A stretch of DNA of 47,375 nt from Rubrivivax sp. (GTDB lineage: Bacteria > Pseudomonadota > Gammaproteobacteria > Burkholderiales > Burkholderiaceae_C), in assembly GCA_026785885.1 (NCBI GenBank), contig JAJAZC010000127.1, positions 1-47,375 of the forward strand, read 5' to 3'. A program made the translations under genes and the position numbers. This document shows, piece by piece, positions 1-8,992 of the stretch; positions within the stretch are counted from its first letter, which is position 1; every line of letters starts with the position of its first letter. The notes under the pieces were generated by a model. It saw nothing but the letters and a program-made list of their open reading frames with translations, was not told where the DNA came from and did no database searches.

Positions 1-1
1 G

Positions 2-394
2 ATCGCGCGTGACGCGCTGGCCGAGGCCGCCGCAGTGCTGGACGCCGTGCCGGCCGATGAAAAAGGCCAGCGCGGCGACCGCGATGCCGCGCTGCGCAAG
101 CGCCTGGCGATGCTGGCCAACCGCCCGGCCGGCGACGCCCAGGCGCTGGCTGCCCGGGTGGCCGCCGACCCGCGGGACTTTGAAGCCCGCTTTGCGCTGG
201 CCGCGCTGCAGGCTTATGAAGGCGCCTGGGGCGAAGCCTTCGACAACTTGCTTGAAGTGGTGCTGCGCGACAAGGCCGAGGGCAAGCCGATGCGCGAAAA
301 GGCGCGCCAGCAACTGATCGACTGGTTCAGCGCCTGCCCTGATGCCGACGCCGTGAGCCGCGGACGGCGGTACCTGGGCATGTACCTCAATTAA
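2..394 (+). CDS. C-terminal part of a thioredoxin-family co-chaperone (YbbN/CnoX-like TPR region), truncated by window edge
   Basis: Open frame from the window start; ends ...EGKPMREKARQQLIDWFSACPDADAVSRGRRYLGMYLN, typical of the YbbN C-terminal TPR_20 region. Confidence 0.7.
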   Translation: MARDALAEAAAVLDAVPADEKGQRGDRDAALRKRLAMLANRPAGDAQALAARVAADPRDFEARFALAALQAYEGAWGEAFDNLLEVVLRDKAEGKPMREKARQQLIDWFSACPDADAVSRGRRYLGMYLN

Positions 395-400
395 GCGGCG

Positions 401-422
401 GGCCCGCTTTCACGAGCGGGCC
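401..422. terminator. Hairpin between convergent genes (GGCCCGCT-ttcacg-AGCGGGCC)
   Basis: Perfect 8-bp inverted repeat right after the stop at 394; no clear T-run. Confidence 0.45.
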
Positions 423-456
423 GGCATGGCCATCAGGACGGCAACCCACGGCGACG

Positions 457-493
457 GTTCACGCCGATAGTTCACGCCGATAGTTCACGCTGG
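457..493. repeat. 13-bp tandem direct repeat (GTTCACGCCGATA, 2.8 copies)
   Basis: 457-469 and 470-482 identical, 483-493 partial. Confidence 0.8.
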
Positions 494-527
494 CCGTTCA
501 TGCCTCTTGGGCCAGCGACGCGTGCAC

Positions 528-1274
528 TTAACGCGCACCGAAGATCGCGCTGCCCACGCGCAGCAGCGTGCTGCCCTCGGCAACAGCAGCCTCCAAGTCG
601 GCGCTCATGCCCATCGACAGCGTGTCCAGCGCCAGGCCATGCGCCTGCAGGGCCATCAGCAGCTCGCGCAGCAGGCAGTGCGGACGGCGCTGCGCGGCTG
701 CATCGGCGCCCGGCTGCGGCTCGGGGATGCTCATCAGCCCGCGCAGCTGCACACGCTCCGGCGGCAGCGCGGCCACGGCGTGCGCCAGGGCCGGCAGCTC
801 GGCCGGCAGCACGCCGCTCTTGCTGGCCTCACCGCTGATGTTGACCTGCAGGCACAGCTGCAGCGGCGCCAGCCCTGCCGGGCGCTGCTCGGCCAGGCGC
901 GTGGCAATCTTCAGCCGATCCACCGTGTGCACCCAGTCGAAGGCTTCGGCCACGGCGCGTGTCTTGTTGCTCTGCAGTGGGCCGATCAGGTGCCACTGCA
1001 GCTGCGCACGCTGCGCCGTCAGCGCATCGATCTTGGTCAGCGCTTCCTGGACGTAGTTTTCGCCGAAAGCATGCTGGCCTTGTGCGATGGCTGCGAGCAC
1101 GGCGTCGGCACCGAAGGTCTTGCTGACGGCCAGCAAAGTGAGGCTCGATCCCGGCGCTTTTCCCGTGCTCAAAGACGGCACGTGCGTGACAAGTTGGGCA
1201 TCGCGACCGGCCTGTTCACATGCGGTTTCGATGCGCCGCTTCACTTCTTGCAGGTTGCTTCCGATGCTGCCCAT
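528..1274 (-). CDS. yggS: YggS family pyridoxal phosphate-binding/homeostasis protein
   Basis: MGSIGSNLQEVKRRIETACEQ...LLAVSKTF...HAFGENYVQEALTKI...WHLIGPLQSNK...GLMSIP...LSMGMSADLEAAVAEGSTLLRVGSAIFGAR; start set at internal ATG 1274. Confidence 0.93.
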   Translation of the reverse strand: MGSIGSNLQEVKRRIETACEQAGRDAQLVTHVPSLSTGKAPGSSLTLLAVSKTFGADAVLAAIAQGQHAFGENYVQEALTKIDALTAQRAQLQWHLIGPLQSNKTRAVAEAFDWVHTVDRLKIATRLAEQRPAGLAPLQLCLQVNISGEASKSGVLPAELPALAHAVAALPPERVQLRGLMSIPEPQPGADAAAQRRPHCLLRELLMALQAHGLALDTLSMGMSADLEAAVAEGSTLLRVGSAIFGAR

Positions 1275-1350
1275 AATGGTTTTCAAACCCGCGCACCCGC
1301 TGTGCGCACCGCATTGTTGAATGCCGGCGCAACACCGGCCGTATCGCTCA

Positions 1351-2394
1351 ATGGACATCACCCAACTGCTGGCCTTCTCCGTCAAGAACAAGGCCTCGGA
1401 CCTGCACCTGTCCGCGGGCTTGCCGCCGATGATCCGGGTGCACGGCGACGTGCGGCGCATCAACGTCGAAGCGCTGGATCACAAGATGGTCCACGCCATG
1501 GTGTACGACATCATGAACGACGCGCAGCGCAAACATTACGAGGACACGCTGGAGTGCGACTTCTCGTTCGAGATTCAGGGTCTGGCGCGTTTTCGCGTGA
1601 ATGCATTCAACCAGAACAGAGGCGCTGGCGGCGTGTTCCGCACGATCCCGAGCAAGATCTTGACGCTGGAGCAATTGGGCACCCCCAAGGTGTTTGCTGA
1701 ACTGTCGTTGAAGCCGCGCGGTCTGGTGCTGGTCACCGGCCCCACGGGCTCAGGCAAAAGCACGACGCTGGCTGCGATGGTCAACCACCTGAACGAAAGC
1801 GAATACGGCCACGTGCTGACGGTCGAAGACCCGATCGAGTTCGTGCACGAGAGCAAGAAGTGTTTGATCAACCAGCGCGAGGTCGGCCCGCACACGCTGA
1901 GCTTCAACAACGCATTGCGCAGCGCGCTGCGCGAAGACCCGGACGCGATCCTGGTCGGCGAATTGCGCGATCTGGAAACCATCCGCCTGGCCTTGACCGC
2001 GGCTGAAACTGGCCATCTGGTGTTCGGCACGCTGCACACCAGCTCGGCCGCCAAGACCATCGACCGCGTGGTCGACGTGTTTCCGGCGGCTGAGAAAGAA
2101 ATGGTGCGCGCGATGCTGTCGGAATCGCTGGTGGCGGTGATCTCGCAAACGCTGTGCAAGTTGAAGGACGGCAGCGGCCGCGTTGCTGCGCACGAAATCA
2201 TGCTGGGCACCAGCGCCATCAAGAACCTGATCCGCGAAGGTAAGGTCGCGCAGATGTACAGCTCGATCCAGACCGGCCAGAGCATGGGCATGCAAACGCT
2301 GGATCAGAACCTGTCCGATCTGGTGCGGCGCAATCTGGTCAGCGCCGCCGAGGCGCGCGCCAAGGCCAAGATCCCCGAGAACTTCCCCGGATGA
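1351..2394 (+). CDS. pilT: Type IV pilus retraction ATPase PilT
   Basis: MDITQLLAFSVKNKASDLHLSAGLPPMIRVHGD...GPTGSGKSTTLAAM...DPDAILVGELRD...GTLHTSSAAKTIDRVVDVFP. Confidence 0.95.
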   Translation: MDITQLLAFSVKNKASDLHLSAGLPPMIRVHGDVRRINVEALDHKMVHAMVYDIMNDAQRKHYEDTLECDFSFEIQGLARFRVNAFNQNRGAGGVFRTIPSKILTLEQLGTPKVFAELSLKPRGLVLVTGPTGSGKSTTLAAMVNHLNESEYGHVLTVEDPIEFVHESKKCLINQREVGPHTLSFNNALRSALREDPDAILVGELRDLETIRLALTAAETGHLVFGTLHTSSAAKTIDRVVDVFPAAEKEMVRAMLSESLVAVISQTLCKLKDGSGRVAAHEIMLGTSAIKNLIREGKVAQMYSSIQTGQSMGMQTLDQNLSDLVRRNLVSAAEARAKAKIPENFPG

Positions 2395-2570
2395 AATTCG
2401 GCCCCCGCGCTCGCTTGCGCTCGCTGCCCCCCGAGGGGGCGTCCGCTGGCGGCCCGGCGGAGCCGGTTCCGCGGCGAGGAATTCGGCCCCCACGCTCGCT
2501 TGTGCTCGCTGCCCCCCGAAGGGGCGTCCGCTGGCTGCCCGGCGGAGCCGGTTCCGCGGCGGGAAGCTTG
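2395..2570. repeat. Two tandem copies (~88 bp each) of a GC-rich intergenic repeat (GCTCGCTTGCGCTCGCTGCCCCCCGAGGGGGCGTCCGCTGGC..GCCCGGCGGAGCCGGTTCCGCGGCG)
   Basis: Near-identical blocks at about 2400-2480 and 2489-2570; third copy at about 30003-30090. Confidence 0.85.
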
Positions 2571-2610
2571 ATCGGGGCGGCCTTCAGCGGCGGCCCAAAC
2601 AAGGAAAAAG

Positions 2611-3747
2611 ATGGAACGTGACCAGGCATCCAAGTTCGTCAACGACCTGCTGCGCCTGATGGTCAGCCGCAGCGGCTCAGACCTTTTTCTCACAGCCGAC
2701 TTTCCACCGGCCATCAAGGTCGACGGCAAGGTCACCAAGGTCAGTCCGCAACCCTTGACCGGCCAGCACACGCTGGCCCTGGCGCGCGCGGTGATGAACG
2801 ACAAGCAGGGTGCGGAATTCGAGCGCACCAAGGAATGCAACTTTGCGATCAGCCCGCAGGGTGTCGGGCGCTTTCGCGTTAATGCATTCGTTCAACAGGG
2901 CATGGTGGGCCTGGTGTTCCGCACCATCCCGGCCACGCTGCCGACGATCGACGGGCTGGGCCTGCCGGTGGTGCTGAAGGAAGTCAGCCTGACCAAGCGC
3001 GGCCTGGTGATCTTTGTCGGCGCCACCGGCTCGGGCAAGAGCACGTCGCTGGCGGCCATCGTCGACCACCGCAACGAACATTCCTACGGCCACATCATCA
3101 CGGTCGAAGACCCGGTGGAGTTCGTGCACGCGCACAAAAACTGCATCATCACGCAGCGCGAATTGGGCATCGACACCGACAGCTGGGAAGCCGCGCTGAA
3201 GAACACGCTGCGCCAGGCACCGGACGTGATCCTGATGGGCGAGATCCGCGACCGCGAGACCATGGAACACGCCGTGGCCTTTGCTGAGACCGGCCACCTG
3301 TGTCTGGCCACGCTGCACGCCAACAGCGCCAACCAGGCACTGGACCGCATCATCAATTTCTTCCCTGAAGAGCGGCGCCAGCAGTTGCTGATGGACCTGT
3401 CGCTGAACCTAAAAGCACTGGTCAGCCAGCGCCTGCTGCCGCGCGAGCAAGGCCGTGGGCGCGTGGCAGCGGTAGAGATCTTGCTCAACACGCCGCTGAT
3501 CGGCGACTTGATCTTCAAGGGCGAAGTCGCCGAGCTCAAAGAGCTGATGAAACGCAGCCGCGAGCTCGGCATGCAGACCTTCGACCAGAGCCTGTTCGAT
3601 CTGTACGAGCAGCGCCATGTCAGCTACGAAGACGCGCTGCTCAACGCCGACAGCGTCAACGACCTGCGGCTGCAGATCAAGCTGAAGAGCCAGCGGGCCA
3701 AGAACACGGATCTGGGGGCCGGCACCGAGCACATGAAAGTCGTCTGA
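2611..3747 (+). CDS. pilU: PilT/PilU family type IV pilus ATPase (PilU)
   Basis: MERDQASKFVNDLLRLMVSRSGSDLFLTADFPPAIKVDGKV...GATGSGKSTSLAAI...PDVILMGEIRDRETMEHAVAFAETGHLCLATLHANSANQALDRIINFFP; directly follows pilT. Confidence 0.93.
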   Translation: MERDQASKFVNDLLRLMVSRSGSDLFLTADFPPAIKVDGKVTKVSPQPLTGQHTLALARAVMNDKQGAEFERTKECNFAISPQGVGRFRVNAFVQQGMVGLVFRTIPATLPTIDGLGLPVVLKEVSLTKRGLVIFVGATGSGKSTSLAAIVDHRNEHSYGHIITVEDPVEFVHAHKNCIITQRELGIDTDSWEAALKNTLRQAPDVILMGEIRDRETMEHAVAFAETGHLCLATLHANSANQALDRIINFFPEERRQQLLMDLSLNLKALVSQRLLPREQGRGRVAAVEILLNTPLIGDLIFKGEVAELKELMKRSRELGMQTFDQSLFDLYEQRHVSYEDALLNADSVNDLRLQIKLKSQRAKNTDLGAGTEHMKVV

Positions 3748-3815
3748 GGTGGCTCCCAGGCTCTCTGCGTACCGCCTGGGCCAGCGCAGCGCGGCATTCA
3801 TGGCAGCATGCCCGG

Positions 3816-4724
3816 ATGAGCAACCGCCCTTACGACACGATCGAACCCCGGCGTGCGGCTTTCATCGGCCTGGGCGTCATGGGGCACCCGATGGCCGGGC
3901 ACCTGGCGCGCGCCGGGCATGCCGTCACGGTCTACAACCGCACGGCGGCCAAAGCGGCGGCCTGGGTTTCTGAATACGGCGGTGACCGGGGCAGGGCCGC
4001 AGCCACACCGCGCGAAGCCGCAGCGGGCGCCGACATCGTCTGCGCATGCGTCGGCAACGACGATGACCTCCGCAGTGTCACCACCGGCGAGCACGGCGCC
4101 TTTGCTGGCATGGCGCCGGGCGCCGTTTTCGTCGACCACACCACCGCGTCGGCCACGGTCGCGCGCGAGCTGCATGCTGCAGCGCAAGCGCGTGGCCTGC
4201 ACTTCATCGACGCTCCGGTGTCGGGCGGCCAGGCCGGCGCGGTCAACGGCACCTTGACGGTGATGTGCGGCGGCGATGCCCAGCCCTTCGAGCGCATGCA
4301 GCCAGTGGCGCTGCACTTCGCGCGTGCGGTCACGCGGCTTGGCGGCAGCGGCTCGGGGCAGCTGGCCAAGATGGTCAACCAGATCTGCATTGCCGGCCTG
4401 GTGCAGGGCCTGGCCGAAGCGCTGGCGTTCGGGAAACGCGCGGGTCTGGACATGCAGCAGGTGCTGGACGTCATCGGCAAAGGCGCGGCCCAGAGCTGGC
4501 AGATGGACAACCGCGGCAAGACGATGCTGGAAGGCCGCTTCGACTTCGGCTTTGCTGTGGACCGGATGCGCAAGGACCTGGGCCTGCTGCTGGACGAAGG
4601 GCGGCGCAACGGTGCACAACTGCCGGTGACGGCGCTGGTCGATCAGCTGTACGCAGAGCTGCAGGCGCAAGGCGGCGGGCGCTGGGATACGTCCAGCCTG
4701 ATGCGGCGATTGCAGCCCGGTTGA
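3816..4724 (+). CDS. NAD(P)-dependent oxidoreductase, 3-hydroxyisobutyrate dehydrogenase family
   Basis: AAFIGLGVMGHPMAGHLARAGHAVTVYNRT...FIDAPVSGGQAGAVNGTLTVMCGGD...GSGQLAKMVNQICIAGLVQGLAEAL. Confidence 0.93.
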   Translation: MSNRPYDTIEPRRAAFIGLGVMGHPMAGHLARAGHAVTVYNRTAAKAAAWVSEYGGDRGRAAATPREAAAGADIVCACVGNDDDLRSVTTGEHGAFAGMAPGAVFVDHTTASATVARELHAAAQARGLHFIDAPVSGGQAGAVNGTLTVMCGGDAQPFERMQPVALHFARAVTRLGGSGSGQLAKMVNQICIAGLVQGLAEALAFGKRAGLDMQQVLDVIGKGAAQSWQMDNRGKTMLEGRFDFGFAVDRMRKDLGLLLDEGRRNGAQLPVTALVDQLYAELQAQGGGRWDTSSLMRRLQPG

Positions 4725-4754
4725 CGGGCGCGCCGACGACCCCCAGGCGTGGCT

Positions 4755-5423
4755 TCAGCGCGGCGGCGACGAAGCCGCGCTGCTGATCGGTGCAGCGCCG
4801 GCGCCGGACGCGCCGCCTAGCTCTTTTTCGGTCACGATCTCAAAGACCTTGACGACCTTTTCGACGCCGCTGACCTGACTGGCCAGTTCGGCAGCGCGGT
4901 TGCCTTCTCGCTCGGTGACGCGACCCATCAAATAAACGACACGCCGTTCGGTGGTGACCTTGAAGGCCTTGGCCTGCACGTCCTTGGCGTCGACCAGCGT
5001 GGCCTTGACCCTGGTGCTCAGCACGCCGTCGGCCGAGCGTGAGGTGAACGCGCTGTTGGCAGCAATCACCACTTCATTGACGACACCGCGCACGTTTTCC
5101 ACCCGCGCCACCGCCTGCTCGACGCTGGCGCGTTCGGTCGCGCCCGGCACCTCGCCGGTCAGCAGCACCAGCCGGTTGTAGCTGGTGACGTTGACCTGCC
5201 CGAGTGTGGCCAGCTCGCGGATGCGGGCCGCAGCACGGAATTCGATGCCTTCGTCCTCGACCTGCGCGCCGGTGGTGCGTCGGTCGCTGGCGACCATGCC
5301 GGTGCCGAGCACGGCACCGCCCACCAGCAATGCGCCACAGCCGGCCAGCAGCGCTGGCAACAGCCCGGCAAGCGCCAGTGCAGCAGCCACCCGGGCCGAT
5401 GAAATCGAATGCGGCAGGTTCAT
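4755..5423 (-). CDS. BON domain-containing lipoprotein
   Basis: MNLPHSISSARVAAALALAGLLPALLAGCGALLVGG lipobox; two BON-like repeats (VNVTSYNRLVLLTGEVPGATERASVEQAVARVENVRGVVNEV). Confidence 0.9.
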   Translation of the reverse strand: MNLPHSISSARVAAALALAGLLPALLAGCGALLVGGAVLGTGMVASDRRTTGAQVEDEGIEFRAAARIRELATLGQVNVTSYNRLVLLTGEVPGATERASVEQAVARVENVRGVVNEVVIAANSAFTSRSADGVLSTRVKATLVDAKDVQAKAFKVTTERRVVYLMGRVTEREGNRAAELASQVSGVEKVVKVFEIVTEKELGGASGAGAAPISSAASSPPR

Positions 5424-5971
5424 GTTCCTTGCTCTCCCATCAACTGAAAATCGACCGCATCGCACAGGCAATGCAGCACCAGCAATTGCAGCTCGGCAAC
5501 CCGCGCGCCACGTTCGTGCGGCACGGCCACCAAGACATCGGCTTCGCCCAGCAATTCGCCGAAGGCAGCAGCACTGCGGCCGGCCAGCACCACGATGGTC
5601 ATGTCCTTAGCCTGCGCCGCCGAGATTACCGCGGTGGTGTCGCCATCGGCATCGTCGATGAACAGCAGCACGTCGCCCGGCAGGCCCAAAGCGCGCACTT
5701 CCTGCGCTGCCGATACCCCCGGCGTCCCGCCCAAAGCCAGCGCCGCCAGCGGTGGCCTTTCACGCTCGAAGCGGCCGGTCAGCAAGCGCGCCATGTGCGG
5801 CGCCAGTGCAGCGCCTGCACCGCTGCCGCAGACCATCACCTTGCCACCGCCGGTGATGGCCGCCAGCAGCGCGCCTGCAGCCTCCGCGACCGGCCGCGCC
5901 AACGTGTCGGCGCAGCGGTACTGAAGGTCAGCGCTGTCGAAAAATTGCTGCTGGATGCGCTGTTCAAGCAT
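5420..5971 (-). CDS. SIS domain protein, GmhA/DiaA-like
   Basis: MLEQRIQQQFFDSADLQYRCADTLARPVAEAAGALLAAITGGGKVMVCGSGAGAALAPHMARLLTGRFERERPPLAALAL; 4-bp overlap with the downstream BON gene. Confidence 0.88.
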   Translation of the reverse strand: MLEQRIQQQFFDSADLQYRCADTLARPVAEAAGALLAAITGGGKVMVCGSGAGAALAPHMARLLTGRFERERPPLAALALGGTPGVSAAQEVRALGLPGDVLLFIDDADGDTTAVISAAQAKDMTIVVLAGRSAAAFGELLGEADVLVAVPHERGARVAELQLLVLHCLCDAVDFQLMGEQGT

Positions 5972-6130
5972 GGTCCCGGATCATATGACAGGGGTTAGCT
6001 GCGCTTGTGCTGCGGCCCGCCTGGCGAACGGGTCTGCACACCGGCGTCTGCGCCACCGACAGTTCTGCTTCGGTGGCAATGCGCGCTGTGGAAGTGATCG
6101 GCTGAAATCGCGGCAGCGCACCCCGCCACG

Positions 6131-6692
6131 ATGGACTTCTTCGGCATTCCGCTGCAGGCCTTTCTCGGCCAGCTGCTGCTGGGCCTGGTCAACGGCTCGT
6201 TCTACGTGGTGCTGGCCGTATTCGCCGCGGTGTTCCTGGCCATCATTCGCATCGTGCAGTCGCCGTTCGGGCAGGTGCTGAAGGCGATCCGCGAGAACGA
6301 GCCGCGGGCCGTCTCACTGGGCTACGACGTCGACCGCTACAAGTTGCTGGCCTTCGTGCTGTCGACCGCGCCGGCCCGTCTGGCGGGATCGATGAAAACC
6401 GTGGTGCTGGGTTTCGCGACCTTGTCGGATGCGCACTGGTCTTTGTCCGGCGAGGTGGTGCTGATGACGCTGCTCGGTGGCATGGGCACCTTCGCCGGGC
6501 CGGTGCTGGGCGCCTTCACGATCATCGGTTTGCAGAACTACTTGGCCGTCGCGCGTGGGCGCGCAGGTCACGGTAATCATCGGTGCGATCTTCGTGGTGC
6601 GCGTAATCGGTTTTCGGCGCGGCTTTGTCGGTGAATTGCTGCAGTGGCAGCGGCGGCGCGGCGCCCGCGGCGGCCGGCCGCCCGACGCGTAA
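6131..6692 (+). pseudogene. Chimeric remnant: LivH N-terminus joined to LivM C-terminus (branched-chain amino acid ABC permeases), with a late frameshift
   Basis: MDFFGIPLQAFLGQLLLGLVNGSFY resembles the LivH start; VVLAVFAAVFLAIIRIVQSPFGQVLKAIRENEPRAVSLGYDVDRYKLLAFVLS...VVLMTLLGGMGTFAGPVLGAF...LQNYLA is the LivM C-terminal half; GAQVTVIIGAIFVVRVIGFRRGFVGELL continues in another frame. Confidence 0.85.
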
Positions 6693-6737
6693 CGACCTAC
6701 GCGTAACCCAACGCCTGACTCGACGACGCCAAGGCGT

Positions 6738-7130
6738 TCAGCCGCCGTCAAAAGCCGCCGGCAGCCACTGCAGCGTGTCGCCGTCGATCGCCACGACGTC
6801 GAAGCGGCACGGCGGTGGTGCCACGTAGCGCAGCAGAAAGTGCTGCGCCGCAAAGACGAGGCTGCGCTGTTTGGCTGCGCTGACGCTGGCTGCAGCACCG
6901 CCTTGGGTGCTGCAGGTGCGGGCGCGCACCTCGACAAAAACCAGCGTGCCGTCGGCGGCCAGCATCACCAGATCGATCTCACCGCCGCGCGCGCCGGGGC
7001 CGCGGGCCACCCGATAATTGCGCTGCACCAGCGTCAGGCCGCGCCGCAGCAGCTCTTGCAGCGCACGGTCCTCGGCCGCAGGGCCTTGCGCCTGCAGACC
7101 CTGTGCCCTGACATCCTTCCACTTGAACAT
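6738..7130 (-). CDS. YraN family protein (UPF0102)
   Basis: ALQELLRRGLTLVQRNYRVARGPGARGGEIDLVMLAADGTLVFVEVRARTC...AAKQRSLVFAAQHFLLRY...CRFDVVAIDG. Confidence 0.92.
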   Translation of the reverse strand: MFKWKDVRAQGLQAQGPAAEDRALQELLRRGLTLVQRNYRVARGPGARGGEIDLVMLAADGTLVFVEVRARTCSTQGGAAASVSAAKQRSLVFAAQHFLLRYVAPPPCRFDVVAIDGDTLQWLPAAFDGG

Positions 7131-7140
7131 CGATTCCTCT

Positions 7141-8043
7141 TTGCTCCAGCGTGCCGCGACTGACGCCGCTGCGCTGCAAAGCCACCGCCCCGGCACACTC
7201 TACGTGGTGGCCACGCCGATCGGCAACCTGGCTGATCTGACGCTGCGCGCGGTGCATGTGCTCAGCCGCGTCGACGCGGTGGCTTGCGAGGACACGCGCG
7301 TCGGCGCGCAGCTGCTGCGCCACCTGGGCATCAAGAAGCCGCTGATCGCGCTGCATGCGCACAACGAGCGTGAGGCCGCCGCGGCCGTGCTGCAGCGGCT
7401 GGCGATCGGTGAATCGGTGGCCTGCATCAGCGACGCCGGCACGCCCGCCATCAGCGACCCCGGTGCCGTGCTGGTGGCGCTGGCTGCAGCGGCTGGCCAG
7501 ACCGTGGTGCCACTGCCCGGGCCCAGCAGCGTGATGGCGGCATTGAGTGCGGCCGGCGACACGCTGTCGCAAGGCTTTAGCTTCGTCGGCTTTGTTCCGG
7601 CCAAAGGCGCTGAGCGCAGCAGCGCGTTGGCCGCCTTGCTGGCCGACATACGCACGCAGGTGCTGTTCGAAGCACCGCACCGCATCGGCATGCTGCTGGC
7701 TGCACTGGCCGCCGCTGCACCGCAGCGCAAGGTCACGCTGTGCCGCGAGTTGAGCAAACAGTTCGAGACCATCGTCACGATGCCGGCCGCGGCCTTGCCT
7801 GCCTGGCAGGCCGCAGATGCCAACCGCGAGCGCGGCGAATTCGTGCTCGTGTTGCACGCCCTGCCCGCGGCCGTGCCGGCGCAAAACGCGCTGCCTGCGG
7901 CCACGCTGCACTGCCTGCGCGTGCTGCTGGCCGAGTTGCCACTGAAGCAAGCCGTGTCGCTGGCCGTGCAGATCACCGGCGCGCCGCGCAACACGCTGTA
8001 CAGCCAGGCGCTGCAGGACAAAGGCAGCGCCGATGCCGTTTAG
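7141..8043 (+). CDS. rsmI: 16S rRNA (cytidine1402-2'-O)-methyltransferase RsmI
   Basis: GTLYVVATPIGNLADLTLRAVHVLSRVDAVACEDTRVGAQLLRHLGI...CISDAGTPAISDPGAVLV...PLPGPSSVMAALSAAG; start ambiguous (TTG at 7123 or 7141). Confidence 0.93.
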   Translation: MLQRAATDAAALQSHRPGTLYVVATPIGNLADLTLRAVHVLSRVDAVACEDTRVGAQLLRHLGIKKPLIALHAHNEREAAAAVLQRLAIGESVACISDAGTPAISDPGAVLVALAAAAGQTVVPLPGPSSVMAALSAAGDTLSQGFSFVGFVPAKGAERSSALAALLADIRTQVLFEAPHRIGMLLAALAAAAPQRKVTLCRELSKQFETIVTMPAAALPAWQAADANRERGEFVLVLHALPAAVPAQNALPAATLHCLRVLLAELPLKQAVSLAVQITGAPRNTLYSQALQDKGSADAV

Positions 8044-8992
8044 GTGGGCCGGCCGCACGCGGCAGCGGCTGCAAGGCCGCGCGGCGGCGCTGTCGCCCGC
8101 TGCGCATGCGCTGCTGTGGGCGGCGGCCAGCGGCGCGCTGTTCTGCGTGCTCAACGCGCTGATGCGGGCCTTGGCGCTGCAGCTGCCGCCGATGCAGACG
8201 CAGTTTTTGCGCTACCTGTTCGGCTTTCTGGTGCTGTTGCCGCTGCTGCTGCGCGCCGGTGTTGCCGCCTACCGGCCGCAGAGCCCGAAGGGGCAGTTCG
8301 TGCGCGGCGCCGTGCACACGCTGGGCCTGGTGCTGTGGTTCCTGGCGCTGCCGCACATTCCGCTGGCCGACACCACGGCCATCGGCTTTACCGGGCCGCT
8401 GTTCATCCTGCTGGGCGCGTGGTGGTTTTTGAAAGAGCCCATGCGTTGGGAGCGCTGGCTGGCCACCGCGGTAGGCTTCTGTGGCGTGCTGATCGTCGTC
8501 GGCCCCAGGCTGTCGGCCAGTGGCGGCGGCTGGCATCTGCTGATGCTGAGCTCAGCGCCGGTGTTCGCGGCCTCGTTTTTGATTACCAAGGTGCTGACGC
8601 GCACCGAGCGCACCGGCGTCATCGTCTTCTGGCAGGCGCTGTCGGTGACGGTGTTCAGCCTGCCGCTTGCGCTGTGGGCTTGGCAGTGGCCGAGCCCGCT
8701 GCAATGGCTGGGCTTCGTCGTCTGCGGCGTGCTGGGCAGCAGCGGGCACTACTGCCTGACCCGCAGCTTCAGCGCCGCCGACATCTCATCGACCCAGTCG
8801 GTCAAGTTCCTGGAGCTGCTGTGGTCGGCGCTGCTCGGCTGGCTGCTGTTTGCCGATGTGCCAGCGCAGACCACGTTGCTGGGCGGTGTGGTGATCTGCG
8901 CTGCCACGTTGTGGGTGGCGCGGCGCGAGCACCAACGTTCGGCCGCTGCTGCTACGGCCGCAGCAGCAGCGGCGGCTGACCCGATGCGCTGA
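8033..8992 (+). CDS. DMT superfamily (EamA) transporter
   Basis: Two EamA-like halves with about 10 hydrophobic helices; Ala-rich C-terminal tail. Confidence 0.88.
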   Translation: MPFRWAGRTRQRLQGRAAALSPAAHALLWAAASGALFCVLNALMRALALQLPPMQTQFLRYLFGFLVLLPLLLRAGVAAYRPQSPKGQFVRGAVHTLGLVLWFLALPHIPLADTTAIGFTGPLFILLGAWWFLKEPMRWERWLATAVGFCGVLIVVGPRLSASGGGWHLLMLSSAPVFAASFLITKVLTRTERTGVIVFWQALSVTVFSLPLALWAWQWPSPLQWLGFVVCGVLGSSGHYCLTRSFSAADISSTQSVKFLELLWSALLGWLLFADVPAQTTLLGGVVICAATLWVARREHQRSAAAATAAAAAAADPMR

